DNA of 32,584 nt. It comes from Phoronis australis. Its lineage: Eukaryota > Phoronida > Phoronidae. Under the pieces are notes generated by a model. It was not told where the DNA came from, made no database searches, and saw nothing but the letters and a program-made list of their open reading frames with translations. The stretch is from contig NMRA01001268.1 of assembly GCA_002633005.1 (NCBI GenBank), positions 1-32,584 on the forward strand. The letters are read 5' to 3'. Below, piece after piece: positions 22,741 to 32,584 of the stretch. Numbering within the stretch: position 1 is the first letter of the stretch; each line of letters begins with the position of its first letter. The translations under genes were made by a program, and so were the position numbers.

Positions 22741-24757
22741 TGTACCTGATGATAACGCGCCATATTCGGGCTGTGAATAATGTACATAAGGGACGGTGGC
22801 ATTAGCATTGTCAATAAAGTTATATTACATCATATTATACGATTTTTTCTCTGAAAAATGTTAATCAAAGACAACTCACAAATATGTAATAGCAATTTTA
22901 AAAACGGATTCCATTAATTTTGTGTGTTGTCTGCACTGCGCATACCAACCGAGATTATCTTTACATACTTTACCTGACGTACAAACTTCGATTAATTTAG
23001 ATCAATGGATAAAGAGCGTGAATAAAACGTTTTTCTTAAATTTAGTGATGTGACTTCATGTGCAAGGATACAACACCGTTCCTGAAATCAAAATAATTCT
23101 TTTCGGTTTCAGTTTCATTGATCACAAGAACGACTAACGTGACACTACAGTCGAGAAGAATCACTTTCCGAGATCAGCCTCAGCTCAGAATCCAACTAAA
23201 CAAATTTTTGCGTCGCAAGGAAACGTTTTGTTACCTGCGCTGTATACCAGCATCAATATGTGGAGAGTATTTCAAGCGTACTTTCACTGGTGAAATCACA
23301 GAACTTGATGTCAGCGTATGTCTGGCAAATAACGGCTTTAATTGGAGATTTGTAGTAAAATCGCACAACGCAAGGAATAGTCTGGGGTTTGTTTAGCTCT
23401 GTTAAAAGCTTGTAAGTTCAAAAATTTTATTCCACTCAATCCCAAGCTGGTGTTTTTCGGTCGTGAAAATGATAACGTCCCTTTAACCAATGTATTTTGT
23501 TTCGGCGGTAATGAAAATCTTAAGTATGCAATAATACTGATTATAAGAGCCGACAATTTCAATTAAAACGAGCACTATGTAATCGCAGTTTAATCCACGA
23601 ATGCACCGTTTAATCAATAATTCCAATTAGAATACCAAAAACTAGCTCTCTTGATATGTTGCATTAATGCGGACTATTTTAAGTTAGAAAAATGTTAATT
23701 GCACACTTGAGAGCACTAATATCACAGCTATTTCACATTGTAGAAATATGATAATGTTATTGACGTGGTGAATAGAATTTTGGTATTGAAAATAGAGAAC
23801 ACTGCACAATCTTTTGTGGTTGAACTCGATGATAACGCGCCATATTCGGGCTGTGAATAAAAACAAAGGATGGTGGTCTTTTCAGTAAAGTTATATTGTG
23901 TAATATTAAACGATTTTTTTCTCTGAAAATGCTAAACTCGCACATATGTGATGGCCATTTAAACAAAACTTCACATTAATTTTGTGTGCTGTCCACGCCA
24001 CACATACCAACCGAGATTATCACACTTAGCCTGACGTCCAAAATTCGATTGCTTTCAATCAGTCGTTAAAGGGCGTGAATGAGCAATTTTTCTTTATTGA
24101 TTTAATGGTGTGACTTCATGTGCAAGGATACGACACTGTTCCTGAAATCAATATAGTTCTTTTTGGTTTCAGTTTATTTGATCACGTGAACGACTAACGC
24201 AACACTACAGTCAAGAAGAATCACTTTCCGAGATCAGCCCCAGCTCGGAATCGAACTTAACAAATTCTTGCACCGGAGTCAGAAGTTTCGTTAGCTGCGC
24301 TAAATCCCAGCATCAGTAGGCCCATGTGGGAGAGTACTTCAAGCGTACTTCACTGGAGAAGTCACAGGAATTCACTTCAGCTGATGTGTGAAAAATAACG
24401 GCGGCAATTGAGATTTGTAATAAAATCACTAATCAAACCGTTCAAAAATTTTATCCCACTCAATCCCAAACTTGCGTTTTTCGGCAGTGAAAATGATAAC
24501 GTCCCTTTAACCAATGTATTTTGTTTTGACGATAATGAAATATTACGTGTGCAATAATATTGATGAAGAATTTTAAGAGCGACAATTTCAATTAAAACGA
24601 GGACTAAGTAATCACTAACAAATTTGATATATTGCATTAGTACGACGGTTGAGAACACTATGATCACAGTTATTTCATATTGTAGAAATATGATAATGTT
24701 ATTGACGTCCTGAATAGAATTTTGGTATTGAAAATTGAGAACAGCGCACAATCTTTA
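22741..24757. repeat. Large tandem duplication (unit about 1.08 kb)
   Basis: Copy 1 (22741-23820) and copy 2 (23821-24757) both start near GATGATAACGCGCCATATTC and end near TTGGTATTGAAAA...GCACAATCTTT. They are colinear with perhaps 80-85% identity by eye. Copy 2 has a deletion of about 130 bases relative to 23580-23700. No frame is conserved in both copies: the 92-residue frame at 23118-23396 is broken in copy 2, so coding is unlikely. Both keep GTTTCAGTTT at 23106 and 24165; copy 1 gives GAAACTGAAACC on the minus strand, an interferon-regulatory-factor-like site. Confidence 0.85.
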
Positions 24758-25076
24758 CAACACGTGTTTCACTCGAACAGAAATGTGAGAAACAGCGTTT
24801 TATGACGATAAAATGTCGTCGCGCACAACTACGCACAGGTAAAACAGGTCTGTAAAAAAGGTAAACACACGTACTTTATAATATAACTACAATGATCATT
24901 CAAATGCACGAGACCTTCAGGTATAAATGTGCTGATTTTTGTCAAATTTTTATTCGAATTTTTAGCCAAAATACGTCCAATATTACTTTGTCGTCTGCAC
25001 ACAATGTTACATACAGACTTCAAGAATTTCAAACAGTTATTTCACAAAACATTTCATCAAAACATTATCACAAACA
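24758..25076. other. Downstream of the TRIM gene; no gene seen
   Basis: AT-rich 3' flank of the minus-strand TRIM gene. It presumably contains the transcript end. Confidence 0.5.
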
Positions 25077-25082
25077 TTTATT
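25077..25082 (-). terminator. Polyadenylation signal AATAAA of the TRIM gene
   Basis: AATAAA on the minus strand, about 30 bases past the stop codon at 25112-25114. The 3' UTR would be very short. Confidence 0.6.
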
Positions 25083-25111
25083 CAACCAGGTGATGGTACA
25101 GGTGTGTTAAA

Positions 25112-26068
25112 TTAGATATCAAGATAACTAAACTCCTTCACATCACCGTCCCTCTCCAGTACATACACCTTCCCTGGGCCTGATGGACATATGGCTGTAG
25201 GTATGCAGACATCATCCTTCGTGGCGATCACGTGTGCACGTGCAGGGGTCAATAGACGGATACATTCATTGAAGTAATCAGCCAGGAGAATGTGGCCGAA
25301 CTGATCCACACACACACCCCACGGCACACCCAGTCCATCACTGAATGTGTGTATAACGGCCGGCTGTGTGGGGTCAATAACGCACACACGTGGGGGTGTC
25401 TCCTGGCTCACCACCACATGTCCAGTGTTCTCATCCACACATATATAGTCTGGTGAGAACTCACTCAGACCCAGGAAGCGGGCGTCTATTTGATGATGGA
25501 TCTCACAATCAAAGTCAGTGTATAACACCTGTCCACCTCCTGTATCCCCCACTATCAGCTGGTCGGTGTGACATGTAATACACCCCTCACCTTCATACAC
25601 ACCTGGGTAGACCTTCACCAGTTGACCTCTGGCGTTATACTTGACAACACCCTGAATGCCGCCGTCAGTGATGAAGATCTCACCAAGTCTATTACATGTC
25701 ACATCAAGAGGGTCCTGCAGTTGGTGCTGGGAGGTGTTTAACGTGAATTTGAATGTCAAGGTATTTTTATTATACACCTTGACATTCTTGTTCGTACTGT
25801 CCGTTACAACCACCACCCCATCACCCACTGCCAGCCCCACACAACAGCCTACCCTCTCCCCTTCAAGCAGACTGCTAAATCTCCGCTCAAGTTGAACATG
25901 TTTAACAGCCAGTTCAGTGGTCACACGGTGGACAGGTGATTTACTGGAAACTGCAACAACCGAGGCAAAATTTTCAAAAACATTGGATGATATATTTTCG
26001 TCTTCCATTTTTTTCATAATATTCACAGCTACATTTGGAACTGCAATTGTCACAGGTTGTATTTCAAA
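25112..26068 (-). CDS. TRIM-NHL protein, C-terminal part (contig left of the N)
   Basis: An open frame entering from the N at 26069 (FEIQPVTIAVPNVAVNIMKK) runs to a stop at 25112. It covers the linker after the coiled coil and a complete NHL-type beta-propeller. Repeats are marked by GLAVGDGVVVVTD, LDVTCNRLGEIFITD, CITCHTDQLIVGD, ICVDENTGHVVVSQETP, GVCVDQFGHILLADY and AICPSGPGKVYVLE. The end FSYLDI followed by a stop is probably the natural C-terminus. RING, B-box and coiled coil are absent because the contig ends, not because of biological truncation. The stretch 25394-26068 is the counterpart of 26070-26744. It may be the other allele of the next entry or a tandem paralog. Confidence 0.85.
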   Translation of the reverse strand, partial: FEIQPVTIAVPNVAVNIMKKMEDENISSNVFENFASVVAVSSKSPVHRVTTELAVKHVQLERRFSSLLEGERVGCCVGLAVGDGVVVVTDSTNKNVKVYNKNTLTFKFTLNTSQHQLQDPLDVTCNRLGEIFITDGGIQGVVKYNARGQLVKVYPGVYEGEGCITCHTDQLIVGDTGGGQVLYTDFDCEIHHQIDARFLGLSEFSPDYICVDENTGHVVVSQETPPRVCVIDPTQPAVIHTFSDGLGVPWGVCVDQFGHILLADYFNECIRLLTPARAHVIATKDDVCIPTAICPSGPGKVYVLERDGDVKEFSYLDI

Positions 26069-26069
26069 N
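26069..26069. other. Assembly junction (single N) between two overlapping copies
   Basis: A lone N separates sequences whose 675-base ends align to each other without indels (25394-26068 with 26070-26744). This is the signature of two contigs that overlap but were too different to merge. Confidence 0.85.
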
Positions 26070-27584
26070 GGGTGTCTCCTGGCTCACCACCACATGTCCA
26101 GTGTTCTCATCCACACATATACGGTATGGTGAGAACTTACTCAGACCCAGGGAGGGGGCGTCTATTTCATGATGGACCTTACATTCAAAGTCCGTGTACA
26201 ACACCCGTCCACCGTCTCTATCCGCCACTATCAGCTGGTCGGTGTGACATGTAATACACCCCTCACCTTTATACACACCTGGGTAGACCTTCACCAGTTG
26301 ACCTCTGGCGTCATACTTGACAACACCGTGAATGTCGTGGTCGGTGATGAAGATCTCACCAAGTCTATTACATGTCACATCAAGAAGGTACTGCAGTCGG
26401 TGCTGGGAGGTGTTTAACGTGAATTTGAATGTCAAGGTGTTTTTATCAAACACCTTGACATTCTTGTTCTCACAGTCCGTTACAACCACCACCCCATCAC
26501 CCACTGCCAGCCCATAACAATTGCCTCTCCTCTCCCCCTCAAGCCGACTGCTAAATCTCCCCTCAAGTTGAACATGTTTAACAGCCAGTTCAGTGGTCAC
26601 ACGGTGGACAGGTGATTTACTGGAAACTGCAACAACTGAGGCAAAATTTTCAAAAAAAATGGATGAAATATTTTCGTCTTCCATTTTTTTCATAATATTC
26701 ACAGCTACATTTGGAACTGCAATTGTCACAGGTTGTATTTCAAAGACTGATTTTTCAACCCGCTTCTCGATTTGATCAATATTCAAGTTCTTAAGAAGAG
26801 ATTCAATCTCATTAAATTGTTGCAGTTTCTCAGCGTCATGACATGACTCAAGAACATTATTTACATAATCATATACGCTAGCAAACTTCGACCTGTTCAG
26901 TTCAGCCTCATCACAAGCAGCTTCTGCCTGTTTTCTCGCCGCCTCTACTTGTTTTTCCAACTCAGCAATAGCTTTCTCTTCATTAACTTTGACTTGACGA
27001 GTGATCTCTTCCAGGAAATCACTGTATACACGTTTTATCTCATTCTTACAAGCATTTTGTTGCTGAGCATAACTTTGTGCAACTTGCTGATGTTTATCGC
27101 GCAACATTTCCCACTGCTGCGTAACATCTCGCCAAGGTTTCAACAACTCACGCATCACCTCAATGGCGTCTTTTGCAGCAACGTCTAAATCTTTCAGATC
27201 GTGTCGCTTATGACTTGAAGTTGCGCATCGTGAACATATGGCCACCTTGCACTGCTCACAGTACATTTCCAAAAGCCGGTCTTCATGAGCTGAACAATGC
27301 ATTTTATTCATGCTGTCATAATTCGAAACAATATCACAGATACCGGCATGAACAAAATTATGCTTGAAGCCACTAGCACCTTCTCTTGGAACAGCAAATT
27401 TTGTTTTGCACATCGGACATGGAAATTCACCACTTTGCCCCTGTTCTATCATGTGACTGTTCAAGCATTTTTCGCAGAATGAGTGAAAACATGGCAAAAA
27501 CCTCTGGTCACTGGATCGTTCAAAACACACGGGGCACTCTACCAGTCGACGTAGCTGGACAACTGGATCGTTCGACGCCATGTC
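26070..27584 (-). CDS. TRIM/RBCC-NHL protein, N-terminal 504 residues (3' end cut at the N)
   Basis: Likely a RING E3 ubiquitin ligase of the TRIM2/3/56-like NHL class; substrate unknown. I place the start at MASNDPVVQL (27579-27581). The frame is open 10 codons further up, but an acceptor (TTTTCTGTCTGCAG) ends just three bases before this ATG, so the exon begins at 27584 and a non-coding exon lies upstream. RING: C16, C19, C31, H33, C36, C39, C55, C58. B-box 2: C96, H99, C108, C111, C116, C119, H124, H127. Coiled coil about 140-265. NHL-type propeller from about 345 to the cut at VVSQETP. All zinc ligands are present. Adding the 93 remaining residues from the left contig would give about 597 residues, normal for the class. 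Confidence 0.9.
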
Positions 27585-28908
27585 CTGCAGACAGAAAATA
27601 ATTATAATCACTCAAGACATATTTCAGCATCATACCGGTGTTTTTTCAATGAACTAACCTTTGATAACCGATAGACATTAAACTGGAGCTTATCCTTATC
27701 AAAAGTCAATCACTTCGTGGTACAGTCCTAGGCAAGTTAATTCAAATTCAACTTCTGCGGTTTTTTATCAGAGCAAAACGTTGACTGCTTTTTGTATTCG
27801 TTCTTATTAACGTTTAACAACAACCATTTTAAGGTTATATAGGACCTTATTGACAAATCTGTACACTTAGCAAAATATCTGTACAACTATAGAACTTAAC
27901 TCTCAGCGAAAGTATATATTTTCTGAAAGCAGAATTTACCTAGAAGTTAGTAACTGACTTTAAACCAACCTCCCATTAATAAGCTCAAGTGATTAGTGTG
28001 CTTTTATCCTAAAATTTTGAACAAAAGGGAAGTGCATTCAAAGCAAAACCACGAGATCAATTACATGATTAAATTTAGTATGATATAAATGCTACAAATA
28101 AAATCTCAAAATCTTTGTAATAGTTATTTTCTAAATTATCAATTTCTTTTCGTTAGATGTAACTTTGATTTTTTCACTAAAATCCGCCCTTTTTTGACAG
28201 TCCCTGATGCAAAAGTGGAACATTTTAAATCAATACCTAACAGTGCATAAAGTGTAATATCTTTAATTTGCACGTAAATTTGTTCAGTCACTTCTGGGGT
28301 ACTCTGTAATGTTCCTTGGATTTGAAAAAAATGTGTTTGAGTTGGAAGGAAATGAACACAGAGTTACAGCTAGCCACCAAGACAACTAGCACTATAACAT
28401 CAAACAGCTTTACACCAACACCAAGGCTAGCTAGTTTGTAATAAGGTTTAGAAAGTAAGCAACTACATAAAATGTTTACTATGCACGGGTACAGGAAAAT
28501 AGGACAAGAAAACAACATTAACACAAGTTGTCACAAGTAGGCCTACTAGTTACTTATTAAAGTACAAAATTAATAGGGTCTACCATGACCCATGTAGAAA
28601 GACGCAACACATGAAATTCACACTCTTACTTCGTTTATCAAAAGACATTGTTATACACGAAATACAACTCTGAAAGGAACATTCTACTTTTCAAAAAACT
28701 TGACAGCATTCTTCAACAAACATTTCTATATATGCCTATACAACACCTAGGCGCAACGCGTACGCGTTCTTCTGCAACATTGTTCCTCAGTTAATTCCAA
28801 AGTAGGTCTCAAGATCGGTGTGGCTTAAAACAGTATCGTGGATGACAACATGATTCAAACTTAATCTTTACAAACTTTCATTTCAGATTAGTGATAGCGT
28901 AAACTTAC
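27585..28908 (-). other. Probable intron of the TRIM gene
   Basis: AT-rich stretch between the acceptor at 27585 and a strong donor (CA|GTAAGTTT, GT at 28907-28908). Short frames inside look spurious. The intron call rests on those two splice sites only. Confidence 0.4.
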
Positions 28909-29032
28909 TGAAACAAAACGAGTGTCGGCAGTTTCCCGCCTAACGCTGAACAGAAAGCTCGGTCGACACGTCCGACTGCTATCAAATACCTTCGTTGTCT
29001 GCGCTAACAGCGTCACGCGCGTTTATTTTTAG
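28909..29032 (-). promoter_or_regulatory. CpG-dense block: candidate first (non-coding) exon and promoter of the TRIM gene
   Basis: In AT-rich surroundings this stretch is rich in CpG (CCCGCC, ACGCGCG, GGTCGACACGTCCGAC) and ends, on the minus strand, at GTTTCA|GTAAGT. A CpG cluster plus donor upstream of an exon that starts three bases before its ATG fits a non-coding exon 1 with its promoter. No TATA box is evident. The segment at 29033-29828 adjoins it. Confidence 0.35.
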
Positions 29033-29828
29033 CAATGACTCATATTGCTCTGGCGATTTTCCAAATGTGTGTTCAAAGAAAGTACTCGGATATCGAGTTA
29101 TAGCCTACACAACTCCTTGCAGGTGCAAGGAAAGCGAGATTCATTGTACCAACTATAACCACAGCAGGAATCCGAGCCAACCCGCTTGCTACCGATGCTT
29201 CTAACGCAAATAACTGCAGTCAAATTCAAAAATTAATAATTATGTACATCTCAGAAATCAGGCTCTCCCGGGTTATTGCATCGCCGTCAGGTGGTGCCCT
29301 CTGACGGTCGCTGTTCCTGTATACTACGTCTTCAGGTGACGAGACCACCAGTTAGCTCAAGGAAGAAAACTAATTATTAAAAGCTGGAATGGTCTCGTGG
29401 TATTATTTTTCGTGTTATAAATTTACAACTAGCATAATGTCAGGTTTTACGTCAAAACCCGCTTGAGGAAGCCTGACCGGATCTAAGTAAGAGAATACAT
29501 TGAAGTGATCACGTACAAAAAAACTAAACGCGTACTTATTGTCGACTGGTACTAATGAATATGGTGTTCTTCCTAGTTTTCAGTCATTAACAGTTCCATA
29601 GGCTTCCCTAACGAGTCCGTTGGTCATCCCAACATCTGCATGTAGTCACTAATATTGACTAAAATTCACGTCCCCTGACTAGTCGCCTTCCTGCCCCCTG
29701 TATGCCAGGCCTCAGCCGAGAAAATCTCTAGGACACAACGGAAGGGACAAAATACATCATCAACAAGACAATAATAATAAAATCCATGACAGAACAGAAA
29801 ATTAACCACAAATTAATTGCAACAGCAC
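29033..29828. repeat. Segmental duplication, right copy (partner at 1832-2567)
   Basis: Directly repeated, diverged version of 1832-2567, ending with CATGACAGAACAGAAAATTA and ACCACAAATT. The hairpin CCGTCAG/CTGACGG is at 29284-29307. An extra stretch of about 110 bases (29060-29170) holds the perfect inverted repeat CCTTGCAGGTGCAAGG. It lies immediately upstream of the CpG-dense block. Confidence 0.75.
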
Positions 29829-32566
29829 GCCCCCCTCCCAAAAAAAATTTTCAGGCGTCAGGGTTAAACTGCGGCAACCGACATACGCGTGGGGCGGGTA
29901 CAGTAGAGAAAAAAAAGACTGCTGAATGCAGTTAAGAGAGAAAACTCAAGAGAACATACTCACATAGTAATAACTCTGTATCAGTGCATAATATGGTTTA
30001 CCTTTTGAGGACCCTGGCCTGGTTGTTGGGTTTCCGCTTTTGCACGTAATGATTCATGCATATATTTCGAAAAATCGACAAAACCTGTAAAGCGAAGCTT
30101 CGAAGCTTTTGCGGAGCGTATTGATTTATTGGATTTTTTAATACGGTAAGACAATTTTGCGACTGCAAAACCATATTTTCCAGAGGCCCTTCTCTGGCAA
30201 GGGATAACGGAGACAATTGTCTCTTTTTTCTCGAATTGTATATCACTTGAGAAAATGACCTGACAGATATATCATCAATTGCTGCACATTTCTTGATCTT
30301 TGAAAATATAGACATTTTCACATAGAGCTAGAGGGGACCCATGTCTGAAGGAAGCCATTGATGACAGTCAAGTGGCCACAGTTTTTATGTTTCTATTAAC
30401 AAATTCTTAAGGGTACGCTCACGGAGAGATGTCTCATAATGTTGGGCTCGATTACACCTGTAAGTATATTTTCCTGTTTTTTGTGAAATCAATTTTTATG
30501 TTGAAGAAGGTCACTTCCTGCACCGTCGTCTAACCACACGACGGTGGAATGAACAGTCATTCTTTTCCAAGCTTAATGATGTTTAGCTTTTCATAATTAG
30601 GCGTTCCATTTCAAACAGCACCCTCTCTCGGTGGAGCAGTTCGGAGAAATGTTCCTTTATCCCTCTATACATGTAAATCCGACACTGCCAAGTATTCACG
30701 AGGGAAGTTGGGATTCGAAATTCATTAAAAATGAAAAAAAACATTCGTGTACAGCACAGCAGTATCAAGACATTCGACTCAAAGAAGCAGAAAATGTGAA
30801 AAAATACAATAGGATTGACCGCCATCGAAAGGGAGTCGGGAATTTTAAAGAAAGTGAAGACCGCTGTTTGTTAATTACACAAAAGGACTATGTCCGATCG
30901 TTAGTTATAAAATAATGGAACTGTTTCCAATATTATCACAAGAATACTATCTCTTTTAAAGATGGTTACTATGAGTTGTTTGTAAGGAATTATAACATGT
31001 GGAAAACACTGCTGTCGAGGCTACCATTGGGGTGACCGTATACATGTCGAACTAGTGTACCCAAATACTTGCAATGATAAACAAATTAAACAAATATTTG
31101 AGCGTTTTTTAGGTCAAGTTAAACTAGAGAACCGTTATAGGTACCTCGGAAAGAACAAAAATACACCTCAATATGAATGCCCAATCTCTCATTTTCCCCG
31201 GTTAACAGTCAAAAATCTGCGACATGCCTGCGGAACTTGCTTATAATATTCCATTTTGATCAACAAATTCGTTTGTTTCTGATAAACATGTTTATGTATC
31301 TACCGACGGGTTAATTTGTGATTTTTGGCAATTAGAAGTTAATCTTTTAAGAAATGATGACGATTAAGGGAGTTTAGTTGAAGCCTGAATATGGAAAAAA
31401 TTATTATCCTTACCCCAAATAGTGAAGTGCACTTGGACGCTTTTTGCCTATCAAAAATAATTCTCAAAAACATTGATGAAATTAAGACGCTGTATCATTT
31501 TCCCTAGCAACCAGAAACTGGACTACCGGGTATGTTTCATCAAAGGATTCCGAATCGGCCACAAAGGCACTCATACCAGGCACCTCGGGACCTCACCTTT
31601 CCAGAAGATACTTCAAAGAATGGCCATAATAAAATGAAGTTTTCCCAAAACTGGAACAAAATAAAAGGAACCTTGACCTTCGACCCAGCTATAGTTACTC
31701 CAGGCAGCTCCCAGCTACTCGTCAATGCGTTCGGGGCCTAGACCCATTCTTAGTCTCCGTGAATCTTTGTTGGTTCACGGTTACTCAAATCCTGATGGCT
31801 GCACCTCCGGTATTACGCCCACCGATGGCGAACATAAGGGGTGGGGTTCGGTACAAATATGATGACATCCAGAGAACGGGGGAGGGGGGGGGGGTTACGA
31901 TAGCAAGGGGGTAGGTTGGCGAAGTCAAATTGGTTTTGTGCCTCCCCCCTACATATTTTTCCTTCCTACGGGCCTGAAGAGTCGAAAAATTTTGACTATA
32001 AGCCCATTCCCAATGAATAAGCATCACATTGAGGAACTAGGCACTTCAATTTTCAATAAAGCCACTGAGTCCGGTGGTGAAAGATTTTTGTCCGCAAGTT
32101 TACGTCAGGGCATGAAAACCAGAAACATCGCGCCTGATGTTGCAGAGACCTCACAAGACCATGCGGAAACAGCAGAATACTCCACGTGATTCACTATTAG
32201 AAACAAAACCTAAAAACCTGTCCGAGACGGATAGCACATTGTGTTTGCACGAATTTTGATTTTCCGTTGTCTTATTTTACCAGTCTAAGCTGCGTCACTC
32301 TGTTTTCGGATGAGTCATTTGATGCAACTGCTGAAACGAATAATAATTAAAATACCTTCTTTTTCCGTCTTCTGCGTTATGTATGCGCGCCAACTACCAG
32401 CACAATACGGTAGAAGTGTAGGAATTTTCAAATTTTGAATTGAAAGTGATCGTCAAAAATCCAAGTATGTTGTTCATCCAGTGTCCACTTTGATTGTGGA
32501 TTGGTGGATTGACATCAATGCCTGTACACGTTTGAACGTTTCTTTTCTTTTAAATTCAGTACACGC
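29829..32566. other. No gene seen; repeat debris and G-rich tract
   Basis: Contains a perfect palindrome AAGCTTCGAAGCTT near 30094, a G-run tract at 31878-31914 able to form a quadruplex on the plus strand, and, on the minus strand from 31976, CAGGCCCGTAGG, which resembles a DNA-transposon terminus. The 107-residue minus frame at 29998-30321 and the plus frame at 31938-32189 show no recognisable motif. Confidence 0.4.
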
Positions 32567-32584
32567 AGTGGCGGATCTAGGATA
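32567..32584 (+). mobile_element. Start of a repeat matching 12782-12799, cut by the window end
   Basis: AGTGGCGGATCTAGGATA is identical to the terminus at 12782. The element continues beyond the window. Confidence 0.4.

Noticed and set aside
22741-24757. The 1.1-kb direct repeats as LTRs of a retrotransposon
   Set aside because: They abut with no internal region, and no gag/pol or primer-binding site is visible.
25390-27601. Plus-strand open frames across the TRIM gene
   Set aside because: Shadows of the minus-strand TRIM coding sequence.
30090-30115. Palindrome AAGCTTCGAAGCTT as a regulatory hairpin
   Set aside because: Short isolated palindrome without loop or context; chance is sufficient.
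31500-31741. Possible DIRS-type remnant (frame reading IKGFRIGHKGTH near 31540)
   Set aside because: Only a short vague resemblance to the G-F-x-x-G-x-x-G motif upstream of DIRS reverse transcriptases; no further support.
1-32584. CRISPR-like arrays, tRNA or rRNA genes
   Set aside because: Tandem repeats have no unique spacers, and no tRNA B-box in a foldable context or rRNA sequence was seen. The DNA is eukaryotic.

Overview
The window is animal nuclear DNA: AT-rich, intron-bearing and full of decayed transposable elements. A cephalochordate (amphioxus) is the best guess, though a hemichordate or echinoderm is possible. The clues are a TRIM/RBCC-NHL gene of the kind expanded in these lineages, a DSTYK-type kinase, and two minisatellites that repeat an exon end together with its splice donor. 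As I recall, that last architecture has been described from amphioxus.

Left part (1-9.2 kb). A LINE 3' end with an internal duplication (360-1388) is followed by a CpG-containing stretch. Next comes a segment (about 1832-2567) that recurs near the right end (29033-29828). Most of 3.7-9.15 kb, minus strand, is the 3' half of a gene for the dual serine/threonine and tyrosine kinase DSTYK. I assembled six exons by homology; all have compatible phases. The copy looks dead or non-catalytic: an in-frame TAG lies in the exon before the kinase domain, and the catalytic HRD reads HHV. One intron holds a 1.9-kb DNA transposon with about 165-bp terminal inverted repeats, TTAA-like target duplications and a frameshifted THAP zinc-finger gene. 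That combination fits the Kolobok superfamily.

Middle (9.2-25 kb). I see no cellular gene. It holds two Penelope-like (GIY-YIG) relics, an L1/Tx1-type LINE relic with recognisable reverse transcriptase motifs, a 12-bp minisatellite, and a 1.1-kb tandem duplication.

Right part (25.1-29.8 kb). A TRIM protein (RING, B-box, coiled coil, NHL-type propeller) lies on the minus strand and is interrupted by a single N at 26069. The sequences on the two sides of the N overlap each other by exactly 675 colinear bases with no indel. The assembly has therefore joined two alleles or two paralogs. By hand count the copies differ by about 40 replacement and 7 silent changes, clustered in propeller codons, which suggests diversifying selection. 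A CpG-dense block at 28.9-29.05 kb with a strong donor may be its first non-coding exon. The repeated segment just upstream may be a promoter-proximal region shared with another gene left of the window.

I found no tRNA, rRNA or CRISPR array. The most interesting signals are the hypervariable TRIM-NHL propeller and the exon-end/donor minisatellites.
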